Both the position numbers and the translations under genes were made by a program. From assembly GCA_016936215.1 (NCBI GenBank), contig JAFGPL010000072.1, positions 1-36,439 of the forward strand: 36,439 nucleotides of DNA, given 5' to 3'. Of this stretch, positions 8,282 through 17,016 are shown one piece after another. The notes below the pieces were generated by a model that saw nothing but the letters and a program-made list of their open reading frames with translations, ran no database searches and had not been told where the DNA came from. How positions within the stretch are numbered: the first letter of the stretch is position 1; each line of letters begins with the position of its first letter. This stretch comes from Bacteroidales bacterium. GTDB lineage: Bacteria > Bacteroidota > Bacteroidia > Bacteroidales > UBA10428.

Positions 8282-8923
8282 ATGAAAAGGTTTGGATTTA
8301 TCATTACCATATTTATAATTCTTACCCTTGTCTATTTCCTGCTTGTAAGGGATAAGTCAAAGCGCTGGACGCGCGAGTGGGAAGAGAGTTTTGAAAGTTT
8401 TCAGCCTTCATCACACATCATGGACCTTATCGGTATAGGGAAGAACATGTATGTAGGTGAGATAGGCGGCGGAAACGGCCGGTTTGCAGTGCGCGTTGCC
8501 AGACGTGTTGGCGACTCAGGCAGGGTTTATGCCAATGATATTGACCTGAAAGCTGTGAGGTTTATGAACCAGCGATGTGAACGCGAAAATATTGAAAATA
8601 TGCAGGTAATATTAAGCAAGGCTACATACCCCAATTTTCCCAGAAATAAACTCGACCTGGTGTATGTAATTAACACCTATGAACATTTTTCAGACCCTGT
8701 GCGGTTGCTTGCCAACACAAAGTATTCCCTTAAACCCGATGGTAAACTTGCCATTATTGCAACCGATCCTGAAAGAAATGCCGGAAAAAAGAAAAAAGGG
8801 GTACCAAGAAAGACAATTCTTCAAAATGTTAGCGAAGCAGGATATAAACTCCTCAACCTTGACACTGTATCTTTGCCCTACGACAATATCTACATTTTTG
8901 AAAAAACATTACCTGCAAATTAA
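8282..8923 (+). CDS. Membrane-anchored class I SAM-dependent methyltransferase
   Basis: This 213-residue protein has an N-terminal membrane anchor (about 5-23, FGFIITIFIILTLVYFLLV) followed by a Rossmann methyltransferase domain. Motif I is YVGEIGGGNGRFAVRVA (about 56-72), the acidic residue binding the SAM ribose lies in VYANDIDLKAV, and motif IV is DLVYVINTYEHF (about 124-135). The PDGKLAIIATDP segment is the usual post-motif strand. It begins 12 bases after galU and is probably the third gene of that operon. The substrate is not recognisable; a lipid, quinone or sugar nucleotide near the membrane is possible. The sequence KKKKGVPRK near residue 170 is strongly basic. Confidence 0.8.
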   Translation: MKRFGFIITIFIILTLVYFLLVRDKSKRWTREWEESFESFQPSSHIMDLIGIGKNMYVGEIGGGNGRFAVRVARRVGDSGRVYANDIDLKAVRFMNQRCERENIENMQVILSKATYPNFPRNKLDLVYVINTYEHFSDPVRLLANTKYSLKPDGKLAIIATDPERNAGKKKKGVPRKTILQNVSEAGYKLLNLDTVSLPYDNIYIFEKTLPAN

Positions 8924-8963
8924 CCTTCGGCTATCTATTTAGTTTTTGTCCATAAAGCCGTGT

Positions 8964-9083
8964 AGCTGTTCTTTAAAAATCGCAGACGAGGCGCGTGAAG
9001 TCCGAAAAAAGGGAGTTTACCATGCGTAAATGACTTTTTGAAGACGAGTGCAACGAAGTATGCGGACTTTAAAGACAGAAGCT
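8964..9083. repeat. Palindromic intergenic repeat element
   Basis: Outer arms AGCTGTTCTTTAAA (8964-8977) and TTTAAAGACAGAAGCT (9068-9083) are imperfect inverted repeats. Inside, a short hairpin TTTAC-CATGC-GTAAA lies near 9015-9030. GAAGTCCG near 8997 pairs with CGGACTT near 9063, and GACGAG occurs twice (about 8985 and 9043). The right arm touches the stop codon of the minus-strand gene at 9082. I recognise the general form from other Bacteroidota intergenic regions, from memory only. It may end the two convergent transcripts that meet here. Confidence 0.55.
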
Positions 9084-10830
9084 ATTTAACTTTAATGGTA
9101 CAACTTCCTTCGAGTATTGTGCCATCAGCAGTAACACCTCTTACCAGTACCTTAAAATCGCCTTTTAAGTCGGAGGTCTTAAAGCTGAATTCCGATGTAT
9201 TATCAACTTTCACAACTGCAGAAGGGTTCCAGTAAAGACAGTTTCTGAAATCGGGGATACGGTCTTCTTTTTCGGTATTGTCATCGGCAACCGGGACTGG
9301 TTCACATGCGCTTTGCTGATAACCGTCATAATTAAAGAAATAGGCGTTTTCGGGGAGTGTTATTCCCCCGAAGTCTTTTTTCCGCGAAATGAAGTTTAGC
9401 ACCCCACCGTACAGATAATCACCTTTTGCATATATCCTGTCAATAATATCAATGCGTTCAAGTTTGTCTGGTGAAGTTTTTAAGAATGATTCAAAATCAT
9501 CAATAGGGATATTGTCAATCAGGATTAGTGGTTTAAATATTTCAATATCTGTGTAAAAGCCGTTTGTTTTAAAATAAAAAGCATCTTTTCTTTTTACCAC
9601 TGCAATTTCATGTACAAGTTCGAACAGCACCTCTTCTATGGTCGGCAGGTCAATATACTGGTCAATATAGATAATGTTCGCCGGTTTACCATAGAAATAT
9701 CCGGCCTTTTGATGGTTGCTGTTAAGGGTGTCTTCTTTGGTTGGGTTCCTGTAGGCCATTTTTACCTGTGAATTGAATACAATTTCCTGTGCAGTTTTTT
9801 TGTCTATGGCTGATAACGAAAAAGGCTGCAGGTTATTTAGGTGACCGTTGCCGGCATACTCTTCATCCACGCGTATTTCGTAGTTTTCATCAAGTCCCGG
9901 GGCAAGCGTGATGTACATTTCTGTTTCACCGTTAAACGGTTTCAGGTCGAAGACAAATCCTCCATCAGGCCGGGTTACATAACTGTAAAAATCAGAAAAA
10001 CCACCAAACACCGAAAGCATCATCTGGAGATTTGCAACACCTGTTCCTGTGGCTTTTTCAACAATGCTTCCCGAGAGGGACAATCCCCTCATATCGGGAA
10101 TATACCTGAGGGGGTATGCATTAGCCGGTCGTCGGGTAGGGCAGGGCAGTAAGCCGTAATTTACCGAATCGGTTAGGCCTGGCCTTATCACAGTAATACA
10201 ATAATTATCCGGCAGCCCGTATGCTTTCTTGTTTATACCAATTGTAAGATTAACCTTTTGCCTTGTGCCCGGATTTGCATTATCTGCTTTAACGCTAATT
10301 ATATCTTTCTTCACTACAAGTCCATTTCCTGTTACCGGTTTTGTATCAGTATTTGTTGCTAATACTGAAGCTTGTAATGCTGTCTCTTTAGGATTAAAAA
10401 TTTGTAGTCTTATTACCGGAAAATTTTCTTCACCAAAATTACGCATCCACCTGGTATATGCCCTTAAATAGTAGTAGCCTGTGAGCAGGTTTCCGGGAAT
10501 CTCAATATTACCCCCAACGGCATTTTCGGTAACCGGAAATTTTGTTTGCAATACCGGCATTCCATCTGGTTTTAGCAATTCTACGTAAAGCGTTTTGCTC
10601 CATGTGGAAAGCTGATTACGGTTTTCGCCGGTTCTGAATGCAGCAAACAAGCAGTTTTCACCTGCTGCATAAAAGGTACGGTCAGTAAATAAAACGAACT
10701 GTTCCTGCAAACCCGGGCCTGCCTTAATGGTTGTGTCAATAATTGTTGACAAAGGCCTGGCGTAAATGTTACTGCCTGACAGTATAACATTAACTATTGT
10801 TAAGGATAATATTTTAAAAATGCTCTTCAT
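9082..10830 (-). CDS. Exported macroglobulin-like protein with TonB plug-like segment, no beta-barrel (second copy)
   Basis: This 582-residue protein has a signal sequence at about 5-25 (cleavage near YAR). An MG2-like domain lies at about 45-150 (FVLFTDRTFYAAGENCLFAA, then LLTGYYYLRAYTRWMRN). A carboxypeptidase-regulatory-like repeat is near 245-300 (LSGSIVEKATGTGVANL). A plug-like segment is near 436-484 (ILIDNIPIDDFESFLK, then YGGVLNFISRK), and the final beta-rich block starts near 530 (LYWNPSAVVKVDN). The same end block and domain order occur in the 854-residue protein at 470-3034, so the two are paralogues; this one lacks the central repeats. It is the last gene of the TonB-receptor operon, nine bases after DUF4249. 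Function is unknown; an accessory role in receptor assembly or cargo capture is inferred. Confidence 0.75.
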   Translation of the reverse strand: MKSIFKILSLTIVNVILSGSNIYARPLSTIIDTTIKAGPGLQEQFVLFTDRTFYAAGENCLFAAFRTGENRNQLSTWSKTLYVELLKPDGMPVLQTKFPVTENAVGGNIEIPGNLLTGYYYLRAYTRWMRNFGEENFPVIRLQIFNPKETALQASVLATNTDTKPVTGNGLVVKKDIISVKADNANPGTRQKVNLTIGINKKAYGLPDNYCITVIRPGLTDSVNYGLLPCPTRRPANAYPLRYIPDMRGLSLSGSIVEKATGTGVANLQMMLSVFGGFSDFYSYVTRPDGGFVFDLKPFNGETEMYITLAPGLDENYEIRVDEEYAGNGHLNNLQPFSLSAIDKKTAQEIVFNSQVKMAYRNPTKEDTLNSNHQKAGYFYGKPANIIYIDQYIDLPTIEEVLFELVHEIAVVKRKDAFYFKTNGFYTDIEIFKPLILIDNIPIDDFESFLKTSPDKLERIDIIDRIYAKGDYLYGGVLNFISRKKDFGGITLPENAYFFNYDGYQQSACEPVPVADDNTEKEDRIPDFRNCLYWNPSAVVKVDNTSEFSFKTSDLKGDFKVLVRGVTADGTILEGSCTIKVK

Positions 10831-10839
10831 TTCATTTTC

Positions 10840-12012
10840 TTATTGCCAGAATTCAGGCCGTTCCAGTGTCCCCCCTCCCTTTGTACAATCAAAACATTCC
10901 TGGTCTGTAAGGTCCCATGGGCCTTCAGCAAGTCCAGACTCGTTAATAAGGTATATCGGGTATTCATCTTCTGTAAAAGTCCTTAAGTGCTCTTCGAGCT
11001 GCTCAGGAGTATAATCGTATGGCTGGCACTTGTAAAAGTCGAAAGGTATTTCACCTGTATTTCTGAAAAAGAACCTTTTCTCCTTTATTTCTGTAGCCCA
11101 GAAATATCCGAGTACACGCTCTTCAGGGTCGCTTACACATCGGATATTCCCGATAATCCTTATAGGTTGGGCATCATACAGTCCGCCTGCATCCTGAAGG
11201 TTTTGCTGCATTTTGTTCCAGAATTCGAATGCCGAATCGCTTAAAGAAAACTGCCTGACAAGGGCGCTGTATTTTATCTGCAGTTTTTCTTTATTATCGG
11301 CAACAAAAGTCAACGGTCCTTTATTGATTTTGTTCGACGCATAATTTCTTGTTGACATCGTCATCATATCTTTCACCCTTCCGTTTTTAAAACATACAAA
11401 CAGGGAATCGGACATCATTCCTTCCATAAAATTAATTGTTCCGTCGAAATAGTCGCTTATAAGATATGAAGCATGGTATTCCCATGTCTCATCAATCTCC
11501 CATTTCAGGTTGGTGACATCATCTTCAGAGGCCTCCGTGTAAATGTAAAGCTGAATTCCATTAACACAATTCATAAAAGGGTCGTCTGACTCTATTGTTT
11601 TTGCCTCATATGTAATGTTTTCAATGCCCGGGCAGGGTTTCATTTCATCAAATCCCGAAGCATATGTTTTACCCTCTTTTGTTACCACTTCTACCCTGAA
11701 ACGGTTCCCAACCGACAGGTATTCCTGTGCAAACCAGCAACGGTAGAATCCCGGTAAATACTCCTGGTATTGGAACACATTTCCCTTGTCATCATAAACG
11801 CTTACGCTACAGTTTTTTTCACGAACAATAACCGGATTGTCGTATGATGTAGACCACGAAATTTCAAGATAATGATATCCTTCAAGGTTAGTGATCTTAC
11901 CGCTTATCACCAGCAACTCCTTCGATTCTTCAATATCGGGATTGAAAGGCTCGATGCACCCTGTAAGAAGCGCAACCGGAAGCCAGTATTTCAGTAATCT
12001 AATCACTTGCAT
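10840..12012 (-). CDS. DUF4249 family lipoprotein
   Basis: This 390-residue protein has a lipoprotein signal peptide with lipobox LLTGC (Cys 19), so it is probably lipid-anchored in the outer membrane or on the surface. The following segment, SKELLVISGKITNLEGYHYL, then NCSVSVYDDKGNVF and FRVEVVTKEGKTY, is the two-beta-sandwich pattern of DUF4249. The C-terminal half is less conserved and contains the Cys-bearing CFDCTKGG near the end. Its start overlaps the end of the TonB-dependent receptor gene by 14 bases, so translation is probably coupled. DUF4249 proteins are commonly encoded beside such receptors. A role as surface partner, comparable with SusD but of a different fold, is inference. 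Confidence 0.85.
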   Translation of the reverse strand: MQVIRLLKYWLPVALLTGCIEPFNPDIEESKELLVISGKITNLEGYHYLEISWSTSYDNPVIVREKNCSVSVYDDKGNVFQYQEYLPGFYRCWFAQEYLSVGNRFRVEVVTKEGKTYASGFDEMKPCPGIENITYEAKTIESDDPFMNCVNGIQLYIYTEASEDDVTNLKWEIDETWEYHASYLISDYFDGTINFMEGMMSDSLFVCFKNGRVKDMMTMSTRNYASNKINKGPLTFVADNKEKLQIKYSALVRQFSLSDSAFEFWNKMQQNLQDAGGLYDAQPIRIIGNIRCVSDPEERVLGYFWATEIKEKRFFFRNTGEIPFDFYKCQPYDYTPEQLEEHLRTFTEDEYPIYLINESGLAEGPWDLTDQECFDCTKGGGTLERPEFWQ

Positions 12013-14782
12013 AATTTCCTAACTTTATGTTCCACGATAAGGTCACGATGGGTGTCCCGAAAATAGACATCTTGTAACCGTTTATCCTGCCGTTTTCCGA
12101 AACGAAATATACAGAGTAAGCGTTTTTCCTTCCGGTAATATTATAAAAATTCAGCATCCAGTAAGAGTGTGCAAATTTTTTCGCTTTCAGGTTCCCTTCA
12201 ATATTTATCGAGAGGTCTGCCCTGAAGTAATCTGGTATACGGTATTCGTTTCTTGCAGAGTAATGCATGTATTCTATCCCTTCGATGTTGTAAATTGAAA
12301 TGGGAAAGGTGGCAGGCCGGCCGGTATTGTACACGATATTGGCTGCAAGGCTCAACTGGCGGTTCAGCCGCAGGTTCATCACGCCGTTCACGGCATGTGG
12401 TTTATCATAGTTTGATGGGTATTTCAGACCATCGTTGATCCTGCCCCAGAAATACGGGCTGTTTACCAGAATTTCCGACCTTGAATAACAATATGACAAC
12501 CAGCCTGTAAGCTTGCCGGAGTTTTTCCTCAGCATCAGTTCAAGGCCATAGGCCGACTGTTCTCCCTGCAGGGCGAGTGATTCAATTTTATCGGCTGAAA
12601 GAAAATCTGCCCCGTCTTTATATTCAACAAGGTTTAAAGTCTTTTTATAATAAATTTCAGAAGAAAAATTCATCCCCGATTTGGGCATATCTTTATAATA
12701 ACCCAGTGAAACCTGGTCTGCCAGAGGTGGTTCCATATGGTAATCGCAGAGTTTCCACTGGTCGGTGGGCGAAAGCGCGATGGTATTACTAAGCATAAAC
12801 AGGTATTGCCTCGTGCGGTTGTATGAAAGCTTCACAGAGCTGTTGTTGCCTGTGCGGTAGTTGGCCGCTAACCTGAACTCGGGCCCTGAATAAAATTTTA
12901 CGAGCTGGTTGTCAGAAAAACTTTTGGTACCGGTTACATAATTTTCGGTTTTGGGGCTTCCCGGGTTATAATCATATACATCGGCAGCGCCCAGATAGCC
13001 ATACATACTGTACCGCAAACCCAGGTATATCGTGAACCTGTTCGACAACTGGTATTCATCGGAGAAATAAAGCGCCGATTCCACTCCTTTTTCAGCACCG
13101 AGCGCTTCAGGCGTCCTTTCCGATTCGCTGCCGGCAGGAATAACACTGCCCCGGTCGAGGCCATAGCGTATGATATTGGCCCCGAAGTTAAAAAGATGTT
13201 TCTCCATCGGCACCCAGGTATAATCAGATTTCAGCTCGTAATGATCAATCTGGTAATTATGAGAAAGGCCCGACCTGGCAATGGTGGTATCGGTGTTGGA
13301 AAAGCCATAGCGGGCAACAATTGCAGTGGTGTTAGCGGATAGCTTTGAAGAAAACTGGTGGTTCCAGTCAACTGAGGCCCCGGTATTAAAATAACCATAC
13401 CTGTTAGTCCCGGCAAGGTTGAAATCGTCGTCGCTGTAATAGCCAAAAATCCTGATGAAGTTACGGGAATCCAATTCAATTGAAATGTTTCCGGCAATGT
13501 CATAAAATGAGGCGTTGCTCTTTCTCAGATCTGCATCGTGGAGCTTCGACAGTATCCAGTCTGAATAGGTGGTACGTGCAGAAATAATAAACGAACTTTT
13601 GTCTTTAACGATCGGGCCTTCAGCTGCTAAATGACCGGTTATAGGGCTCAGCCCGCCCCTGGCCGTGTATCTTTTCATATTTCCCTGGCGCGAGGTAATA
13701 TCGAAAAAAGATGCCAGCCTGCCGCCATATTTCGCCGGGATATTGCATTTGTATAGCGAGAAATCATTCACGATCTCTGAATTAAACGCAGAAAAGAAAC
13801 CAAAAAGGTGAGAGGTATTGTACACCGGAACTTTATTGATAAAAAACATATTCTGGTCGGCAGCGCTGCCGCGGATATTAAACCCTGACGACCCTTCGCC
13901 GACATTCTGCACGCCGGGCAGCATCTGGGCAACCTTAAGCAAATCACGCTCTCCCATTACAGCTGGGATCTCTTTAATCGTTTTAAATGAGAGGCGGTCG
14001 TAGCCCATCTGTAAACCCCGAACATTGTCGAATTTGTTTGCTTTGATCGTTACCTCGTTTATGGCGATCAGTTTTCTTCCCATTTCAACCTCAAAACTGC
14101 CGGCTGCATTTACATCCAGCTTATAATGCAGTTCTTCCATACCCATGCAATTGATTACAGCGTTGTATGTGCCCGGGGACAACGACATGATAAAATGCCC
14201 GTTGAGGTCGGTGGCATATCCCTTTTCAAGCTCTTCGATATAAATGGTCGCGCCAATAAGGGCTTCCCCGGTTTCTTTATCAGTAACCTTTCCGTTTACA
14301 ACAGCGGTTCTGCCTGATGTATGGGCACCGGGGATTCCAATGGTAATGGTTTCGCTGGTGCCGTTTCTCCTTCCTTCTTTATAATTCAGCTCTGCATTTG
14401 TCAGTCCTTCCTGACTGCCGTTATTCGGGTCATCTTTTCCGGCAGTATGGTCAATATATTCAGGTAAGGTTGCTGAAAGCTGTATTCCTTTGGTTATAAA
14501 TACATTGTTGTTTTCATCAATATAAAAATAGAGGCCGGTACCTGCCAAAACCTGTTCAAGTAGATCGTTTAGGCTTATTTTTTCCCCGACAGCAGTTACC
14601 CTGATGCCTTCGACCCATAAGGGCTTAAACCAGAACTTTACATTACCATGCTGTTCGAGGCCGAAGGCAAAATCCTCGAAAGACACATCGCGATAGTTGC
14701 CGTTGAAATATATAATAGTATCGTTTGCCGAAACAGACAAATACAGGAAAAGCGCCGTGAGAAACAGAATAATTTTATTCAT
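11999..14782 (-). CDS. TonB-dependent receptor with STN and carboxypeptidase-regulatory domains
   Basis: This is an outer-membrane receptor of 927 residues, starting at the ATG at 14782, where MNKIILFLTALFLYLSVSA gives a good signal peptide. The frame stays open 20 codons further upstream but without signal-peptide character. Order: STN domain (about 25-100), carboxypeptidase-regulatory domain (VVNGKVTDKETGEALIGATI), plug domain (IPAVMGERDLLKVAQMLPGV, GFNIRGSAADQNMFFINKV), then a barrel of about 600 residues ending in a beta-strand with VTLSWNIKL. Its start overlaps the upstream gene by eight bases and its end overlaps DUF4249 by 14. An STN domain normally marks a transducer that signals to a FecR; none is in this operon, so the FecI/FecR pair at 4.6-6.2 kb is a candidate partner. 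The substrate is unknown. Confidence 0.9.
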   Translation of the reverse strand: MNKIILFLTALFLYLSVSANDTIIYFNGNYRDVSFEDFAFGLEQHGNVKFWFKPLWVEGIRVTAVGEKISLNDLLEQVLAGTGLYFYIDENNNVFITKGIQLSATLPEYIDHTAGKDDPNNGSQEGLTNAELNYKEGRRNGTSETITIGIPGAHTSGRTAVVNGKVTDKETGEALIGATIYIEELEKGYATDLNGHFIMSLSPGTYNAVINCMGMEELHYKLDVNAAGSFEVEMGRKLIAINEVTIKANKFDNVRGLQMGYDRLSFKTIKEIPAVMGERDLLKVAQMLPGVQNVGEGSSGFNIRGSAADQNMFFINKVPVYNTSHLFGFFSAFNSEIVNDFSLYKCNIPAKYGGRLASFFDITSRQGNMKRYTARGGLSPITGHLAAEGPIVKDKSSFIISARTTYSDWILSKLHDADLRKSNASFYDIAGNISIELDSRNFIRIFGYYSDDDFNLAGTNRYGYFNTGASVDWNHQFSSKLSANTTAIVARYGFSNTDTTIARSGLSHNYQIDHYELKSDYTWVPMEKHLFNFGANIIRYGLDRGSVIPAGSESERTPEALGAEKGVESALYFSDEYQLSNRFTIYLGLRYSMYGYLGAADVYDYNPGSPKTENYVTGTKSFSDNQLVKFYSGPEFRLAANYRTGNNSSVKLSYNRTRQYLFMLSNTIALSPTDQWKLCDYHMEPPLADQVSLGYYKDMPKSGMNFSSEIYYKKTLNLVEYKDGADFLSADKIESLALQGEQSAYGLELMLRKNSGKLTGWLSYCYSRSEILVNSPYFWGRINDGLKYPSNYDKPHAVNGVMNLRLNRQLSLAANIVYNTGRPATFPISIYNIEGIEYMHYSARNEYRIPDYFRADLSINIEGNLKAKKFAHSYWMLNFYNITGRKNAYSVYFVSENGRINGYKMSIFGTPIVTLSWNIKLGNYASD

Positions 14783-15533
14783 CTGAGGCTTCCTGTTTAG
14801 GCTTTTCAAAAAACTGTGAACAATAGCCAAGCAGTTCACCAAGAACTGTATCGCCCGCAGTTTTAAGTTTTACCTGGTTTTGTTTCATGTATTTTCTTAT
14901 TGCAGCTTCATTACCCGGAAATAGTTTCAGGAAGGAACCGTTGCCTTTTAAAGGTAAAGGCAGGCTGTCTTTCAGAAGGTACATTTTTTTCTTCTCTCTG
15001 GAATATTCGTAAGCAATATTTGAAAATGAGCCGGCAGGCAACAGGTCTTTTTTCCATTCAATAAGAAGGGTGAGGCTCCCTGAGGTTATTACCTGGAAAT
15101 ATTTTTCTCCTGTTAGGGAGAAATGGTATTTTTTGAAACGTTTACCCAGTAGTTCAAATTCAGAGATAAACTCATTGCTTAGCACCACCTGGTTCATACC
15201 CCCGTGTGAATAGGTGTATTCAAGGATCACCTGCTGGTTGCAAATATCATATTTTAAAAGTATGTCGCGATATTCAACGCCGTTGAGGTTTATCCATCCC
15301 TCCGATGATTTTTCGCTTATGAGAAAAGGGTTGCCTGTGGCCGAATAGTGCAAATTGTAGTACTTCATTCCGTTTACCAGGTTCTGATCTTGCTTATACA
15401 ACCGGGCAAAATATTTTTCCAGTGCATAAGGCGACCAGGTATCCTGGCCCTGGCCGGCTAACTTACCTGGCGGGCTGCTAAAAAACAGGACAGCGGCAAT
15501 GAACTTTATTAAGAAACTGAAATACCCCCTCAT
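14775..15533 (-). CDS. Exported protein of unknown function, first gene of TonB-receptor operon
   Basis: This 252-residue protein has an N-terminal hydrophobic segment (about 5-20, FSFLIKFIAAVLFFSS) and is probably secreted into the periplasm. The rest is rich in aromatic and charged residues with alternating beta-type patterns (GWINLNGVEYRDILLKYDI, VILEYTYSHGG), with a helical, lysine-rich C-terminal third (AAIRKYMKQNQVKLK). I do not recognise a family. Its TAA stop overlaps the start of the TonB-dependent receptor gene by eight bases, so translational coupling is likely. Its product may act with that receptor, which is inferred from position only. Confidence 0.7.
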   Translation of the reverse strand: MRGYFSFLIKFIAAVLFFSSPPGKLAGQGQDTWSPYALEKYFARLYKQDQNLVNGMKYYNLHYSATGNPFLISEKSSEGWINLNGVEYRDILLKYDICNQQVILEYTYSHGGMNQVVLSNEFISEFELLGKRFKKYHFSLTGEKYFQVITSGSLTLLIEWKKDLLPAGSFSNIAYEYSREKKKMYLLKDSLPLPLKGNGSFLKLFPGNEAAIRKYMKQNQVKLKTAGDTVLGELLGYCSQFFEKPKQEASDE

Positions 15534-15908
15534 CTAAATTTTGCAATAGCAGATTTTGATTGAAATAATACTTATAAACAAAGCATTTGCCATATTCCGG
15601 GCTTCATTAAAGAAGCTGTGAAATTTGTTACAAGTATAACAATAATGATTGAAAAAACAGAAAGGTATAGGCAAAATATTACCCGCAATGGACATAACGG
15701 CAGATTAAAAAGGTAAAATAGCAAATTTTACCGATGAAATGTTTAACTAAATTATGACATGATCAAAACCATGACTTTTCAGACAGATCAACCAGGTTGG
15801 GAACATAAAGGAAGATATTAATAAAAGAGCAGGCTTAAAAATTGAAATTATTTGAAAAAGAAATTGTTATATAAAATTATTTTTTATAAATTTAGAAAAA
15901 AGAAAACA
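15534..15908. other. Divergent intergenic region without a recognised gene
   Basis: About 375 bases separate the minus-strand operon starting at 15533 from the OmpA-like gene. It is AT-rich and must hold both promoters, but I found no convincing TAnnTTTG element with a correctly spaced TTTG on either strand. The plus-strand frame is open from an ATG at 15852, but those 19 codons are lysine-rich and precede a much better signal sequence at 15909. Confidence 0.5.
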
Positions 15909-16469
15909 ATGAGAACTGCAATCATCTTGTTATCTGCCTTGTTATTCTTTTGGATAGCAGGCTCATCTTATCATTATGTTTGTAAAATAAGGAAAGACTG
16001 CCGGAAAGATACCTCTGCTGTAATTATTGAAATAGATAAATCTGCATCAAGCGCCGAAGCTGCAGCTGGCGAAAAAATAACAGAAACAACAGATTCGCTT
16101 CAGTCGGTAACAGAAACTCCGGTAATACCCAAACCTCCTGCCTATTCCTTCTATTTTGAATTCAACAGTACTGTTTGCGGAATAACTGCTGAAAGCATCA
16201 GCCATTTTGCACTGGTAAAGAATTATTTATCTGCTAATGCAAGCAGTAAAGTTATGGTTGCCGGACATTCTGATGCCATCGGGCCAGAATGGGCAAAGAA
16301 AAAGATAAGCGGACTACGGGCCGATTTTATCAAGCAAAAACTAGAAGAGGCCGGTATTAACCCCGAAATTATTATAACTTCTGGAGAGAGTGACCTGAAA
16401 CCGGCATCTGATAATACAACCTCCGAAGGACGTGCCAGGAACAGAAGAACTGAAATTGTAATACAATAA
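15909..16469 (+). CDS. OmpA-domain envelope protein
   Basis: This 186-residue protein starts at the ATG at 15909, which places a hydrophobic export or anchor segment right at the N-terminus (AIILLSALLFFWIAGSS). A linker rich in Ser, Thr and Glu follows (about 40-75). The C-terminal OmpA domain spans about 80-186: YSFYFEFNSTVCG, then MVAGHSDAIGPEWAKKKISG with LRADFIKQKL, and the closing EGRARNRRTEIVI. The Asp in GHSDAIG and the Arg in LRADF are the pair that binds peptidoglycan diaminopimelate in this family. It lacks an outer-membrane barrel, so it probably ties the envelope to the cell wall from a membrane anchor. The next gene follows after 11 bases. Confidence 0.88.
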   Translation: MRTAIILLSALLFFWIAGSSYHYVCKIRKDCRKDTSAVIIEIDKSASSAEAAAGEKITETTDSLQSVTETPVIPKPPAYSFYFEFNSTVCGITAESISHFALVKNYLSANASSKVMVAGHSDAIGPEWAKKKISGLRADFIKQKLEEAGINPEIIITSGESDLKPASDNTTSEGRARNRRTEIVIQ

Positions 16470-16480
16470 AACCATACATC

Positions 16481-16996
16481 ATGAGCGAACGATTTGCCTC
16501 CGACCTGCTATTTATATTGATAGTATTAATAGTTGCAGCATTGCTGGGTTTTTTGATCGGTTACCTGCTTAAAAGGTACAAACATAAAAAACGCACCGAG
16601 CTTGAAGAAGAAATCGCGAAACTTAAATCGTCCCTGGAAGAATGCGGGCGTGAAAAACAAAACCTTATTTCTGAACTTGCTGCCAAAGCAGGGGCCTCGT
16701 TTGACGCAGAAGCTGCAGCCAGCGCTTTCGGGCATAAAATAAAACAAGATGACCTGAAAATTGTTGAAGGTATTGGTGAAAAAATAGAATCCATCCTGAA
16801 AGGTAAAGGTATTGATACCTGGCAAAAGCTTTCTGCCACCGATGCCGACAATATTAAGCAAATACTTCTTGAATCCGGTGGCAGCCAGTATGCTATGCAC
16901 GAGACCAGAACATGGCCCCAGCAGGCCTTGCTTGCATTCGAAAACAAATGGGCCGAATTAAAAAAGCTTCAGGACGAGCTCAAGGGTGGAAGGTAG
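16481..16996 (+). CDS. Membrane-anchored coiled-coil protein with helix-hairpin-helix domain
   Basis: This 171-residue protein has a membrane segment at about 9-29 (LLFILIVLIVAALLGFLIGY). A charged coiled coil follows at 32-70 (ELEEEIAKLKSSLEECGREK). A helix-hairpin-helix domain lies at about 88-128 (DDLKIVEGIGEKIESILKGK, then GIDTWQKLSATDADNIKQIL). The VEGIGEKIE turn is the hairpin that contacts the DNA backbone in HhH proteins such as the Rad51/ComEA group. A short tail with WPQQALLAFENKWAELKKLQ follows. It probably shares a transcript with the OmpA-domain gene 11 bases upstream. Linking a nucleic-acid-binding fold to the membrane next to a peptidoglycan-binding protein is the interesting part; the function is unknown. 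Confidence 0.82.
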   Translation: MSERFASDLLFILIVLIVAALLGFLIGYLLKRYKHKKRTELEEEIAKLKSSLEECGREKQNLISELAAKAGASFDAEAAASAFGHKIKQDDLKIVEGIGEKIESILKGKGIDTWQKLSATDADNIKQILLESGGSQYAMHETRTWPQQALLAFENKWAELKKLQDELKGGR

Positions 16997-17016
16997 CAGC
17001 TATGATCTGGGGATAG

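Noticed and set aside
14783-14842. N-terminal extension of the TonB-dependent receptor
   Set aside because: The 20 extra residues lie in the upstream gene and would bury the signal peptide that begins at 14782.
15852-15908. Longer start for the OmpA-domain gene
   Set aside because: The added residues are mainly lysine, and the hydrophobic signal begins at the ATG at 15909.
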